A stretch of DNA of 64,000 bases from Nitrospira sp. Lineage in GTDB: Bacteria; Nitrospirota; Nitrospiria; Nitrospirales; Nitrospiraceae. This document shows, in pieces, positions 1-10,192 of the stretch. Positions within the stretch are counted from its first letter, which is position 1. Each line of letters opens with the position of its first letter. Position numbers and translations under genes: made by a program. The notes beneath the pieces were generated by a model that did not search any database, had not been told where the DNA came from, and was given only the letters and a program-made list of their open reading frames with translations. The stretch covers positions 3,450,179-3,514,178 of the forward strand of contig CP126121.1 in the NCBI GenBank assembly GCA_030123625.1, in the 5' to 3' direction.

Positions 1-234
1 CAAGAACGAAAAATCGCCGTGGTGGAGGAACGATTCACGCGCGATGAAATGTATATTGCCGACGAAGTATTTGTGACGGGAACGGCTGCTGAGTTGACCC
101 CGGTCCGAGAAATCGACAACCGGCGTATCGGAAATGGTACGCCTGGACCGATTACACGCGCCCTTCAAGATGCCTTCTTTTCGATTGTGCGTGGAGAAGA
201 TCGCGCGCACGAGTCCTGGCTGACACGCATCTAG
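1..234 (+). CDS. ilvE: Branched-chain amino acid aminotransferase, C-terminal part (gene starts before the window)
   Basis: The reading frame is open from base 1 and ends at TAG 232-234, so only the last 77 or so residues are present. They contain the fold-type IV PLP aminotransferase C-terminal signature: '[15 protein letters not shown]' followed by '[17 protein letters not shown]'. In the family this part binds the cofactor phosphate and shapes the substrate pocket. The enzyme performs the last step of Val/Leu/Ile synthesis in the cytoplasm. The TAG stop coincides with the first three bases of a dispersed repeat (232-290), so the extreme C-terminus may have been set by that insertion. The family call is secure; the symbol is inferred from the tail alone. 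Confidence 0.85.
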   Translation, partial: QERKIAVVEERFTRDEMYIADEVFVTGTAAELTPVREIDNRRIGNGTPGPITRALQDAFFSIVRGEDRAHESWLTRI

Positions 235-290
235 TCCGCATTATTACTGAGCGCTTCTACTGCAATCGCCGAGACGCCGCCGAATACGAG
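232..290 (+). repeat. One-ended copy of a dispersed inverted-repeat element
   Basis: The stretch starting TAGTCCGCATTATTACTGA matches the left ends of elements at 10193 and 40132, and similarity runs on through a GCTTCTACTGCAATCGCC-like segment. No matching right end is visible before the next gene, so this is a partial copy. It lies directly on the ilvE stop codon. Confidence 0.55.
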
Positions 291-618
291 CCTTCCGTTT
301 CCACATCTTGTCAGCCTTTTGACGTCCGACCGTCAATGACTCTTCTATAAGCCGGTTGCGATCCTAGAGTCACGTCTCACTTCTCGGTCCACCCCACGTG
401 CGCATTCCCTAAATTGCCCTCTAATAACCAATAATTACACCGCCATCACAATACAGCTAAGCCAAAAGCAACACATGGCGTCCGTTTTGCAAATCCTGCC
501 GAAGCCGGGAACCTTCTAAACATGGCACTTCTTGCGCGAGCCGTACTCCCTGAAACTTAGTTTCAGAATGCCACGGAGCAATGTTCTAGTCGTCAGTTTT
601 GTACCTGCCTAGGGACTC
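291..618. other. Intergenic region before the restriction-modification genes
   Basis: No convincing gene is visible here. Base composition falls relative to ilvE. The only structured element is a 17-base perfect palindrome at 550-566, listed separately. This is probably the left boundary of the accessory restriction-modification segment. Confidence 0.5.
550..566. promoter_or_regulatory. 17-base perfect palindrome upstream of the type III methylase
   Basis: CTGAAACT-T-AGTTTCAG has two perfect 8-base arms around one central base, centred about 60 bases upstream of the methylase ATG. Placement and symmetry suit an operator for a dimeric regulator. No regulator gene is adjacent, so the function is inference. 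Confidence 0.35.
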
Positions 619-2630
619 ATGGCCAAGATAGAAGACTTGATAGCCCAAATCCCAGTTGAACGCCTGCGTAAAGGCATTGCCTCTGAAGTGAAGGCGTTAA
701 AGAAGTCGAAGAAGTTTGGGCTGGTATTTGAGGAGCATTTGCCGGAGACGGTCCGCCTGCCTCTAGTGCCGGTGAGGGCCGGCGACCTTGTAGCGCTGAA
801 GAAAGAGTCAGGGAATCAGCTGTGGCGGGTAACAAGTATTAGGAAAGAGATCGCTACATGCGATCGTGCGGTGCAGGGCTATTCTGAGGCTAAAGATGCG
901 AACCGAGAGTTTCCAGTTGCGGACCTGGTCATGGTTCGTAATTTTGGAGACCCCATCTATCCAGCTCTTGTGCCGGTGGATCGCGTCGAACGAGGCGGAC
1001 CCGACAAACCTTGGCATGTATTGATCAATGCCGATAACTTCCACGCCCTCCAACTCTTGCTCTATTGCTATGAGGGCAAGGTGGATGTGATCTACATCGA
1101 TCCGCCGTACAACACCGGTGCCCGCGACTGGAAATACAACAACGATTATGTGGACAAAAACGACGCCTTTCGCCATTCAAAGTGGCTTTCTATGGTCAAG
1201 AAACGGCTTACGCTAGCAAGAAGATTGTTGAGACCAGATGGGGTTTTAATTGTCACAATAGATGACCACGAACTTAGCCACCTGTTGTGTTTGATTGAGG
1301 AATTATTTCAGGGGTTCAAGCTTTTTACGATAGTGATTGAACATAATAAACGTGGCAGACAAGGAGAGGAATTTGCTCGTAGTCATGAGTATGCCTTATT
1401 CGTAGTTCCGAAAGGCGAAAACATTATCGGCGAAGAACCGCTTGCATCGACCATTGGTGGAGAAACCAGAAACCTACGACGGACTGGGAACAATTCCTTG
1501 CGGGCTGCAAGGCCTGGTCAGTTCTATCCAATCTACGTCAATGAACGGACGCTTGAGATAACGGGATTTGGTGAACCATTACCTAAGCAGGGGAAACGTC
1601 ATGGGACGAAAGTGGGTTCTTCGATTCCCATCTGGCCGCTTGATAAGCAAGGAGTTGAACGCAATTGGCACTACGGGTCTGGCCGTGCGAAGAAGGAATT
1701 TGAAGCTGGAAAAGTTTTCGCAGCACGGCAGAATTATGGAATTCAGATTTACTATACACTCAAGGAAAAACAGTCGAAGCGATGGAAGACGGTCTGGAGC
1801 AAGCCTCCTCTCGACGCAAGTACCTACGGAAGTGAGCTATTGACCGATATACTTGGAGGTCCATCAGGATTTTCATACCCGAAGTCTGTGTATGCTGTTT
1901 GTGAGGCACTCATGCCCATAATGATAAGCCGTAAAACAGCATTAGTTTTAGACTTCTTTGCCGGATCTGGAACAACATTTCATGCCACTGCTTTGTTAAA
2001 TGCAGAGGATGAAGGGGAGAGGAGATGTATTCTCGTAACTAATAATGAAGTTAATGAAAAGCTCAGTGGAGAACTGAACGCGAAAGGGCTTTTCTCTGGT
2101 GACGAGGATTATGAAAGGCATGGCATTGCAGATAGCGTCACGTGGCCTCGGTGTAAATATATCGTTGCGGGAAAGCGTGACAGCGGAACGAATTTGCCAG
2201 GCACCTATTTAAACGGTCGTGAGTTAAAAGATGGTTTCGAGGAAAGTATAGAGTACTTCCATCTCGACTTTCTGGACCCTGCAGAAGTCGCCCGCGGCGA
2301 TGCTTTCCAGGCCATCTTGCCAATCTTATGGATGATGGCAGGATGTCAAGGGGCACAGGAAGATTCCAAAGGTTCGCAACCTTGGTTTATCCCAAGCACT
2401 CACCGTTTGCTGTGCTAATCCTAGAAAAAGAATTTCGTGCCTTTCGTGAAAGGCTCTCTGAGCGCAAAGACATTGGCTGGATATTCTTGGTCACGGACTC
2501 CGAAGAGAACTTTACCCTCATGCGCCGTGCTCTGGGCAGAAAAGTGGAATGCATCCAGCTCTACAAGAGCTATCTCGAAAATTTCCGGCTCAATACACCT
2601 GAAGCACTTCGTCAGATCGAGGCGGCATGA
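619..2630 (+). CDS. mod: Type III restriction-modification DNA methyltransferase (Mod), frameshifted near 2395
   Basis: This is an N6-adenine DNA methyltransferase, the recognition and modification subunit of a type III system. The catalytic motif DPPYNTG lies at about residues 161-167 and the AdoMet motif FFAGSGTT at about 448-455. That order is the beta-class arrangement typical of Mod. The first frame stops at 2418 after 'PWFIP'. The expected continuation 'KHSPFAVLI...LNTPEALRQIEAA' is present in another frame up to 2630. A single missing base near 2395 (CCAAGC instead of CCAAAGC) explains the break. About 70 C-terminal residues are lost without a shift. The res gene begins inside the restored stop (ATGA at 2627), which supports the restored frame as the native end. 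Decay, phase variation or a sequence error are all possible. Confidence 0.9.
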
Positions 2631-5101
2631 AACTGGAGCTGAAACCGTTTCAAGAGAACGCTGCGCGTGAAATCATCTGTGATCTTGATGAGGCTCGGGC
2701 TTCTATTGCCAAGGGTAAGCTTCAGGCCGTTGTCCTGAGCGCTCCCACAGGTTCAGGAAAAACGATTACGCTGGCCCAGGTGATCGATCTCACGTTTGGT
2801 GGAGGCGACGGCATCCCAGCCAGACCCCAAACCACGTTTCTCTGGCTCTCCGATTCTCCAGAGTTGAATGTGCAAAGCGGTAACAAGCTTCTCGGTGCAT
2901 GCGATTTTTTACCTTATTACAAGATGGTCCGAATCGAGAGCGATGTATTCGATGATGACTACTTACAACCAGGATATTTGTATTTCATCAACACACAACT
3001 CCTCGGTAAGGACAAGCTTCTTACGAAGGAGCCCGGGGATCGACGAAAGTTTACGTTTTGGCAAACCATCACCAATACCATTGTGCGTGCTCCCCAAGAT
3101 TTCGTCCTGATCATTGACGAAGCACACCGAGGGGCGACTGCTAATGATAGAAATCGAACCACGATCATGCAGAAGTTCATTGTGGGTTCAGAAACCGACG
3201 GGTTGGTGCCCGTCCCGCTCGTTCTTGGTATGAGCGCCACGCCCCAACGATTTACCACGTTGTCGGGCAATACCAACCGTATACAACGTCCCATCGATAT
3301 TTCTCCCGATGACGTGCGGTCGAGTGGCTTGCTCAAGGATTGGATTGTTGTTCGCCATCCAAAAGCTGCTGTTGCCGGCGATCTCACTCTTCTTGAAAGT
3401 GCCATGGTGAGCTGGAAGAACTTTACCAAACTTTGGGAAGACTATTGTAAGCAGGAGAAGGAAAAGGAAATTGTCCGTCCCATTCTCGTAGTACAGATTG
3501 AGGATGGAAGTGGAAATTCGGTAACGCGTACGCCTCTTGACGATGTGATACGCGTCATAGAACGTCACAGCGGACCGCTAGGGAGCAATGAGATCGTTCA
3601 TTGCCTCCAAGATCAGACAGATCTTGAGGCGGGTGGGCGAATTATTCAAAAGCTCGAGGCCTCGCGAATCCAAGAAAGTCAGGATGTCAAAGTCGTTATC
3701 TTCAAAACAGCGTTGTCCACAGGGTGGGACTGCCCGCGCGCAGAAGTCATGATGAGCTTCCGTCATGCGCAAGACCAAACCAGCATCGCACAACTCGTGG
3801 GGCGGATGATTCGAACTCCATTAGCTCGACGGATTGGCACGAACGAAGTGCTCGACACAGTCGAACTCTACTTGCCGCATTATGACGCGGAAGCGCTGGA
3901 AGCCGTGTTGGAGAGATTGCGAAATCCTGATGCGCAGGATGGCGTGCCCACGCGCATTGAGACATCCGTAGAAATGTATGGCCGAAACTCAGCAATGGAA
4001 AAGGTTTTCGCTCTTCTAGGAAAGTTGCCGACCTACTCCGTGGATCGTGTTCCACGAATGAGCGAGGTGAAACGGGCTTTGCGTCTAGCTGGGCTGCTGG
4101 TTCATGAGGGAATCGATGTTGACGCCGATGAGCAGGTTCGTGATGAGTTGGTCAAGAAGCTTAAGGAACTGCGCGACAAATGTGCTGCCGAGCGGGACGA
4201 TTGGGACATCCTCATTCGCGAAGGGGGAGAGATCGAAGTGGATGTCTCCAAAATTGCAACAGGTGGAATGCAGGTTGCGGGGAAGACATCAAGCCGAGTG
4301 TCGTTAGTTGAGGAGAACATTGACCAGTTGTTTGACGAAGCGGGCCGTATATTGGCATCTGGAGAAGGTCTGCATCGAACCTATTGGAAGCGCTACCACG
4401 ATAGACGGTACCCGAACCAAGCGAAGCTGGAGTTGTTTACCGTTCTTAACCAGCCTGAAACCCTCCCTGTTATGGAGCGCCTCAGCAAACAATTGTTCGA
4501 TGCGATGTGGGATAAGCACAAAGCTGCCATTCAGGAATTGCCCGCTTCAACCCAGAAGCGGTTTCATTCGCTCATCCAAGCAGCCGGTGAGGCGGCACTC
4601 CAAGCGTGGGAATTGCCAAAACAGATTGTAGAGAAAAAGGAAGAAGATGTTTGGGAGAAACATCTCTACTGTACGGCAAGTGGCGGGTTTAGCGCGAAGC
4701 TGAATGGATGGGAAAAGGAGCTACTGGAATTAGAAATGAAGAAAGAGGGCTTTGTCGCTTGGCTGCGGAATCTGCCACGACGAGAATGGGCGCTCTGCAT
4801 CCCATATGAGTTGGCAGGTAAAAAGCCTTTCTACCCGGATTTCATCATTATTCGAAAGAGTGGTAAAGGGTTGATTGCTGATGTGCTGGAACCGCACGAC
4901 GATAGCCATACCGATACCTGGGCCAAAGCCAAAGGGCTCGCTGAATTTGCCGATAAACGCGGCATGGAGTTCGGGCAGCTCATCATTGCCAGAAAGAAAG
5001 ATAAAACTTGGCAAATGGCAGATATGAATGAAATGCTAACTCGGGCTAAGGCTCGGAAGATGCAGTCAGGTAGCGATCTAGAGAGTCTGTTTGGTTCATA
5101 A
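2627..5101 (+). CDS. res: Type III restriction enzyme, helicase/endonuclease subunit (Res)
   Basis: This 824-residue protein is the ATP-dependent translocating and cleaving subunit of a type III system. It has Walker A 'APTGSGKT' at about 39-46, a DEAH box at about 164-167 (LIIDEAHRG), a SAT motif 'GMSATPQRF' near 203-211 and a helicase C-terminal segment 'QLVGRMIRTP'. Near residues 735-757 there is a PD-(D/E)xK-like nuclease motif, 'YPDFIII' then 'ADVLEPH', with a Glu in place of the usual final Lys as is common in this family. It overlaps mod by four bases (ATGA), so translation is probably coupled. The frame is intact, in contrast to mod. A working Res with a damaged Mod would be hazardous, so the mod frameshift matters functionally. 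Confidence 0.93.
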   Translation: MKLELKPFQENAAREIICDLDEARASIAKGKLQAVVLSAPTGSGKTITLAQVIDLTFGGGDGIPARPQTTFLWLSDSPELNVQSGNKLLGACDFLPYYKMVRIESDVFDDDYLQPGYLYFINTQLLGKDKLLTKEPGDRRKFTFWQTITNTIVRAPQDFVLIIDEAHRGATANDRNRTTIMQKFIVGSETDGLVPVPLVLGMSATPQRFTTLSGNTNRIQRPIDISPDDVRSSGLLKDWIVVRHPKAAVAGDLTLLESAMVSWKNFTKLWEDYCKQEKEKEIVRPILVVQIEDGSGNSVTRTPLDDVIRVIERHSGPLGSNEIVHCLQDQTDLEAGGRIIQKLEASRIQESQDVKVVIFKTALSTGWDCPRAEVMMSFRHAQDQTSIAQLVGRMIRTPLARRIGTNEVLDTVELYLPHYDAEALEAVLERLRNPDAQDGVPTRIETSVEMYGRNSAMEKVFALLGKLPTYSVDRVPRMSEVKRALRLAGLLVHEGIDVDADEQVRDELVKKLKELRDKCAAERDDWDILIREGGEIEVDVSKIATGGMQVAGKTSSRVSLVEENIDQLFDEAGRILASGEGLHRTYWKRYHDRRYPNQAKLELFTVLNQPETLPVMERLSKQLFDAMWDKHKAAIQELPASTQKRFHSLIQAAGEAALQAWELPKQIVEKKEEDVWEKHLYCTASGGFSAKLNGWEKELLELEMKKEGFVAWLRNLPRREWALCIPYELAGKKPFYPDFIIIRKSGKGLIADVLEPHDDSHTDTWAKAKGLAEFADKRGMEFGQLIIARKKDKTWQMADMNEMLTRAKARKMQSGSDLESLFGS

Positions 5102-5342
5102 GGCAAGGCACGAGAGTCAGGTTCGCGTTAAGCTTCTTTCACGGGTAGACAATGAACAGCTTACCTTGATATTAAAGTCATCAACCACTACGGAGACGAA
5201 GTGCACGCCGAAAGCCGCTGTTGGCCTTGATATCGGGGAAGGGGTCGTCGTTCGATACGATGAACAGGCTAAGGAAGTGGTGGGGCTGACAATTGTCGGC
5301 GTCGGACGCCGATTGGAAGAATATGTGAAAAGTAAGCCGTGA
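5091..5342 (+). CDS. Small DUF2283-like protein
   Basis: The frame gives 83 residues from a TTG start that overlaps the end of res. The C-terminal part 'GLDIGEGVVVRYDEQAKEVVGL' resembles the DUF2283 pattern of a glycine turn, a charged strand ending in 'YD' and then a 'VVGL/I' strand. These small proteins are often next to toxin-antitoxin or mobile genes and have no established role. The start is uncertain because no good Shine-Dalgarno sequence is visible, and the true protein may be shorter. Confidence 0.5.
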   Translation: MVHKARHESQVRVKLLSRVDNEQLTLILKSSTTTETKCTPKAAVGLDIGEGVVVRYDEQAKEVVGLTIVGVGRRLEEYVKSKP

Positions 5343-5360
5343 AGGCTAAGCGATGGTGAC

Positions 5361-5519
5361 ATGAGCAATCAACGCTCAGTGGATAAGGCGGCATTACAGA
5401 TGATCGTGCAGAGGAGCTTCGACGCGCATCAGGCTACCGAAAAATCGATCAAACCCATCACCAACTACGACATCAAATATCGTATGGGACAAGATGCAGA
5501 AGAGAACGGGGATTCATGA
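5361..5519 (+). CDS. Hypothetical 52-residue protein
   Basis: ATG at 5361 opens a 52-residue frame (MSNQRSVDKAAL...) ending at TGA 5517-5519. It is hydrophilic, with no cysteine and no membrane segment. It sits between the DUF2283-like and HicB-like genes in the same direction, 18 bases after the former. I recognise no family. Its position suggests an accessory small protein, possibly an antitoxin-like partner. Confidence 0.3.
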   Translation: MSNQRSVDKAALQMIVQRSFDAHQATEKSIKPITNYDIKYRMGQDAEENGDS

Positions 5520-5548
5520 CGGTATCTTTGCTCTAATGCGTCCCGAGG

Positions 5549-5755
5549 ATGCCGCTAATGAAGTTCTATACCTTTGAAATCGTAGTCGAGAAAGAGCAGG
5601 AGGATGAAGGCTATTCCGTCTATAGTCCAACCCTACCTGGGTGCTTTAGCAACGGAAAGACTATTGAAGAAGCAAAACGAAACATCCGAGAGGCGATACA
5701 GCAACATATCGCTTCGCTCTTGGCACATGACCAGCCTATTCCGGCTTCTCGGTAG
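5549..5755 (+). CDS. HicB-family antitoxin-like protein, apparently shortened
   Basis: The 68 residues (start 5549, or more likely ATG 5558 giving MKFYTFEIVV) carry the HicB partial RNase-H-like fold signature 'EGYSVYSPTLPGCFSNGKT' and 'EEAKRNIREAIQQHI'. HicB proteins neutralise the RNA-cleaving toxin HicA. The frame stops right after 'PIPASR', where family members usually have more residues, so the C-terminus may be truncated. No HicA frame is visible next to it. It therefore looks like an orphan antitoxin. Confidence 0.7.
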   Translation: MPLMKFYTFEIVVEKEQEDEGYSVYSPTLPGCFSNGKTIEEAKRNIREAIQQHIASLLAHDQPIPASR

Positions 5756-5813
5756 AAGAGTTTCTTGCTTCGGTAAGGAAGGCGTGGAGTTGACGCAACG
5801 GGAACCAGGCGAA

Positions 5814-6137
5814 CTAATGGATTGGCTTACCGTGGGTGAGCAGATATCCAAAAAAATTGGTAGGCCGAGCTTCGGCGAATTGATTGGCTCCGTATAAATG
5901 CAGTTCGACCGATGCACCTATTTGCCGTTCCACGTCTACAATTAACTCTATCCTCTTGGTGGCATCCATTACATCTGCGGCTGGGCTAAAGGCTGCAATA
6001 TCAATGTCGCTGTTCTCATCGGGAACGCCCTCAACCTGGGATCCGAAGAGGTAGGCCTGTGTCACCGGGATTCGCTCTCGTAAGAGCGATAGGGTTCGGC
6101 TTGCGATTGTCTCTATCTCGGCAAGGCTTCGAGCCAT
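5814..6137 (-). CDS. MNT-type nucleotidyltransferase (antitoxin of a HEPN/MNT pair)
   Basis: The 107-residue protein has the minimal nucleotidyltransferase motif: G32-S33 in 'LFGSQVEG' followed by D44-x-D46 in 'NSDIDI'. In HEPN/MNT modules the MNT protein neutralises the HEPN toxin, in characterised cases by AMPylating it. Its start overlaps the 3' end of the HEPN gene by 25 bases, the usual HEPN-first order. The gene is intact, unlike its partner. Confidence 0.85.
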   Translation of the reverse strand: MARSLAEIETIASRTLSLLRERIPVTQAYLFGSQVEGVPDENSDIDIAAFSPAADVMDATKRIELIVDVERQIGASVELHLYGANQFAEARPTNFFGYLLTHGKPIH

Positions 6138-6494
6138 CGGAGGAGGTCCTTTGTCTGTGTCAATAAACGTGTTGCCAATTCCCTTGTTGCTTCATCCGAC
6201 AGTGTGCGTACTTCTTCTGGATATCGCGTACCGACATAATATTTCGTTAATGTTCTGAGAAACAGGTCTTGGCTATCGTCCGGAGTGACCTTGGCCACAT
6301 GAGCCAACTTGACCAGATCGTGCGTGCGGCGGGAACGTACTGCAGCGCTCGACGATAAGCCCTTTCAGATGTTTCTCTGCTGCCTGTTGACAGCAAAACA
6401 ACACATATAGGTAGCGACCAGCGGCCAGCATCGCATCGGCTGTTCCGAGGTCATACGCAGCGAGTTCTCGCCATCGCTCGGCGTCAGGATTCAT
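6113..6494 (-). pseudogene. HEPN-domain toxin gene, frameshifted
   Basis: The N-terminal frame from 6494 reads MNPDAERWRELAAYDLGTAD and later 'CCQQAAEKHLKGLIVER', the first HEPN helices. The C-terminal half is in another frame, with 'HDLVKLAHVAKV' and 'YYVGTRYPEE' continuing to 6113. The frame changes at about 6331-6342, where the family has a 'PPRTHDLV'-like motif; one extra or two missing bases would restore it. Intact proteins of this family are about 130 residues HEPN RNases or ribosome-associated toxins. As read the toxin is inactive while its MNT partner is intact. Confidence 0.75.
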
Positions 6495-6595
6495 GAACGG
6501 CAGTATAGGCAGGATCTTTCGTCAATTCAACGAAACACAAGCCTTGGATGTACTCTCTCGGTTGAAGGGGCGGCTGGTGACCTGACGAAAAACGG

Positions 6596-6952
6596 TCAGT
6601 GGTCAGTTGCGGGAGTCTCTCCCGAAGGATGCGAATCCCCTGAAGACTGAGCGGGTGGGGCAGCCGAGGGAGCTGTCGGTTCGCTCTTGGGCTGCATATC
6701 GATGACGGTCGAAGAGAAGTTTCGTTGTTTGGCTAAAATGGCCAGACTGAGCGATGTCACCATGAACACGGCCGCCACAACGACCGTCAGCTTGCTCAAA
6801 AAATTCGCGGGGCCACGGCTGCCGAACACCGTCTGACTGGATCCGCCGAAAGCGGCGCCGATCTCCGCCCCCTTCCCAGACTGGAGAAGAATTGCCCCGA
6901 TCATCAGAAAGCAAATAAAGACATGGACAATAACAATCAAGGTATACAGCAT
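6596..6952 (-). CDS. secG: Protein translocase subunit SecG
   Basis: The 118-residue protein (ATG at 6952, MLYTLIVIVHVFICFLMIGA) is a SecYEG translocon subunit. It shows two membrane helices, at about 1-20 and 52-72, separated by the SecG signature 'LLQSGKGAEIGAAFGGSSQTVFG'. The long Pro/Ser/Ala-rich tail (about 85-118) is typical of the bacterial family. A longer frame starting at 7069 exists but would overlap tpiA; the ATG at 6952 begins exactly at the first helix. It lies 7 bases after tpiA, in the common gap-pgk-tpiA-secG order. Confidence 0.93.
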   Translation of the reverse strand: MLYTLIVIVHVFICFLMIGAILLQSGKGAEIGAAFGGSSQTVFGSRGPANFLSKLTVVVAAVFMVTSLSLAILAKQRNFSSTVIDMQPKSEPTAPSAAPPAQSSGDSHPSGETPATDH

Positions 6953-6959
6953 GAAATTT

Positions 6960-7742
6960 TTAGACTCCGATTGATCGGGCAGCGGAAGCGACCTTTGCAA
7001 TTGTAGCAAAGGATTCGACATGGAGACAAGCGCCGCCGATGAGTGCCCCGTCAACCTGGTCCGAGGCAAGTAGCGATTCTATGTTCTGGGGCGTGACGCT
7101 CCCTCCATAGAGAATCTTCGTGCAGTCGGCAATCGCGGGAGAAGCTGTGGAGGCAAGGACTCGCCGAATAGTCCGGTGGGCGGCGACGGCTTGCTCGGTC
7201 GTCGCCGACTTACCCGTGCCGATGGCCCATATCGGTTCATAGGCGACGGTGACTCCAGCCAGTGCTTCACCGGTCAAACCGGACAAGCTCTCGTGCAGTT
7301 GTTGCGTGAGCACGTCGTCGGTCGAACCGTTGTTGCGCTGAGCGAGCGACTCACCGATGCAGAGAATCGGACGGAGGCCGTGTTTGAGCGCTGCTTGGAT
7401 TTTTTTCCGGATGCCGGCATTCTGTTCGCCGAAGAGGGTTCGCCGTTCCGAATGGCCCAGAATCACATAGCGACAACCGAGGTCTTTCAGCATCGGTGCA
7501 GAAATTTCTCCTGTATAGGCACCCTGATCCTCCCAGAACATGTTCTGCGCTCCCAGCTGAATCGGTGACCGGGAGCCCAGTACGTGGCGGACAGATTCCA
7601 GGGCGGTAAAAGGGGGAGCTATGACAAATTCAACGCCTGTGGAGGTACCAGGCAGGCGTTGATTCAGCTCACGAACGAAGGTCGCCGCTTCAGACGCCGT
7701 CTTGTTCATCTTCCAATTGCCGACGATCAGGAGTGTACGCAC
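6960..7742 (-). CDS. tpiA: Triosephosphate isomerase
   Basis: The 260-residue TIM-barrel enzyme interconverts dihydroxyacetone phosphate and glyceraldehyde 3-phosphate in the cytoplasm. It has the substrate-binding Asn/Lys in 'VGNWKMNKT', the electrophilic His in 'ILGHSERR', the catalytic Glu in 'VAYEPIWAIGTGKSAT' (flexible loop) and the phosphate-binding 'LYGGSV'. Its length is normal. It is third in the gap-pgk-tpiA-secG operon, 41 bases after pgk. Confidence 0.97.
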   Translation of the reverse strand: MRTLLIVGNWKMNKTASEAATFVRELNQRLPGTSTGVEFVIAPPFTALESVRHVLGSRSPIQLGAQNMFWEDQGAYTGEISAPMLKDLGCRYVILGHSERRTLFGEQNAGIRKKIQAALKHGLRPILCIGESLAQRNNGSTDDVLTQQLHESLSGLTGEALAGVTVAYEPIWAIGTGKSATTEQAVAAHRTIRRVLASTASPAIADCTKILYGGSVTPQNIESLLASDQVDGALIGGACLHVESFATIAKVASAARSIGV

Positions 7743-7783
7743 GGGCTTCTGCTTTCCGGTTCAGGTTTCGTTGAGGAATTTGA

Positions 7784-8983
7784 TCAGTTGGTGCGGTCAG
7801 GCAGCGCTGCTAGACCAGGAAGTGTTTTGCCTTCCAGTAATTCAAGGGCGGCGCCGCCTCCGGTCGAGATAAACGATATGTTCTCAGATTCACCGGCCCG
7901 ATGAACGGCCAGTGACGTCTCACCGCCGCCCACGATCGTGAGCGCGTACGCATCGGCGATTGCATGGGCCATGGCCAAGGTGCCTCTGGCGTAGGCATCG
8001 ATTTCAAACACGCCCATCGGTCCGTTCCACAGGATGGTTTTTGCATTTTGGACCGCCTCATTGAACAGCTTGACGGAGGCCGGTCCAATATCGAGGGCAT
8101 ACCATCCCTTAGGAATCTCCTGTACCGGAACAATCTTGGTTTCAGCCCCCACCTCTCGGCTGGCTGCGACGACACAATCGACGGGCAGGTAAAATTTGAC
8201 CCCTCGTGAGAGGGCATGATCTTCGATCCCTCGGGCAAAATCCAGCATATCCATTTCGCAGAGAGAATTGCCGATCTCCATGCCTTTCGCCTTCAAGAAC
8301 GTAAACGCCATGCCCCCGCCGATGATGACTTTATCGACCTTCTTCCCCAGGTTTTCGATGACGCCGATTTTCCCGGAAACCTTCGCTCCCCCTAGGACAG
8401 CGGCAAACGGCCGCACGGGATTGGCGACGGCCCCTTCGAGGTATTCGATTTCTTTCTTGAGCAGCGCGCCTGCCGCCGCATCTTTTATGTATTGGGTGAT
8501 GCCGACGGTCGAAGCATGGGCCCGGTGGGCCGCCCCGAAGGCATCATTGATGAAGACATCGCCCAGCGAGGCGAGCGCCTTGGCGAAGGCGTCGTCATTT
8601 TTTTCCTCGCCGGCATGGAAACGAAGGTTTTCCAGCAAGAGGACATCGCCGTCCTTCATCTTGGCGACCAGTTTTTCGACGGCCGGCCCTATGCAGTCCG
8701 GAGCGAAGACCACGTCTTTCCCGAGCAGTCGTCCCAGTCGTTTTGCAACAGGCGCGAGGCTGTATTTGGGGTCGAAGGTTCCCTTGGGCCGGCCGAGGTG
8801 AGAGCAAAGAATGACTTTCGCTCCTTCGTCGACGACGCGATTGATCGTCGGCAGCGTTGAGCGAATACGGGTGTCATCGGTAATTTGAAGCGATTCATCG
8901 AGCGGGACGTTGAAATCGGCGCGGATGATGACCCGCTTGCCACGAAGTTGCACATCGTCGATCGTTTTCTTGCGCAAATTCAT
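7784..8983 (-). CDS. pgk: Phosphoglycerate kinase
   Basis: The 399-residue enzyme transfers phosphate between 1,3-bisphosphoglycerate and ADP. The N-domain substrate motif 'RADFNVPLD', the triphosphoglycerate-binding 'HLGRPKG', the hinge region and the nucleotide-binding 'GGGETSLAV' with 'STGGGAALELL' are all present. The ATG at 8983 follows a strong GGAGGAG Shine-Dalgarno sequence and begins MNLRKKTIDD. The frame stays open upstream, but that extension would run into gap and lacks family similarity. It is second gene of the operon. Confidence 0.97.
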   Translation of the reverse strand: MNLRKKTIDDVQLRGKRVIIRADFNVPLDESLQITDDTRIRSTLPTINRVVDEGAKVILCSHLGRPKGTFDPKYSLAPVAKRLGRLLGKDVVFAPDCIGPAVEKLVAKMKDGDVLLLENLRFHAGEEKNDDAFAKALASLGDVFINDAFGAAHRAHASTVGITQYIKDAAAGALLKKEIEYLEGAVANPVRPFAAVLGGAKVSGKIGVIENLGKKVDKVIIGGGMAFTFLKAKGMEIGNSLCEMDMLDFARGIEDHALSRGVKFYLPVDCVVAASREVGAETKIVPVQEIPKGWYALDIGPASVKLFNEAVQNAKTILWNGPMGVFEIDAYARGTLAMAHAIADAYALTIVGGGETSLAVHRAGESENISFISTGGGAALELLEGKTLPGLAALPDRTN

Positions 8984-9074
8984 GGGGCGCTCCTCCAGTA
9001 TTCTATTGAACTGTGAAATGAAGTGAGTGAGAAGAGTGAGTCTGAAGCCTGTCCGATCATCTCCAACGCGGTCA

Positions 9075-10178
<1,104 letters not shown>

Positions 10179-10192
10179 TCAAGACACTTGGT

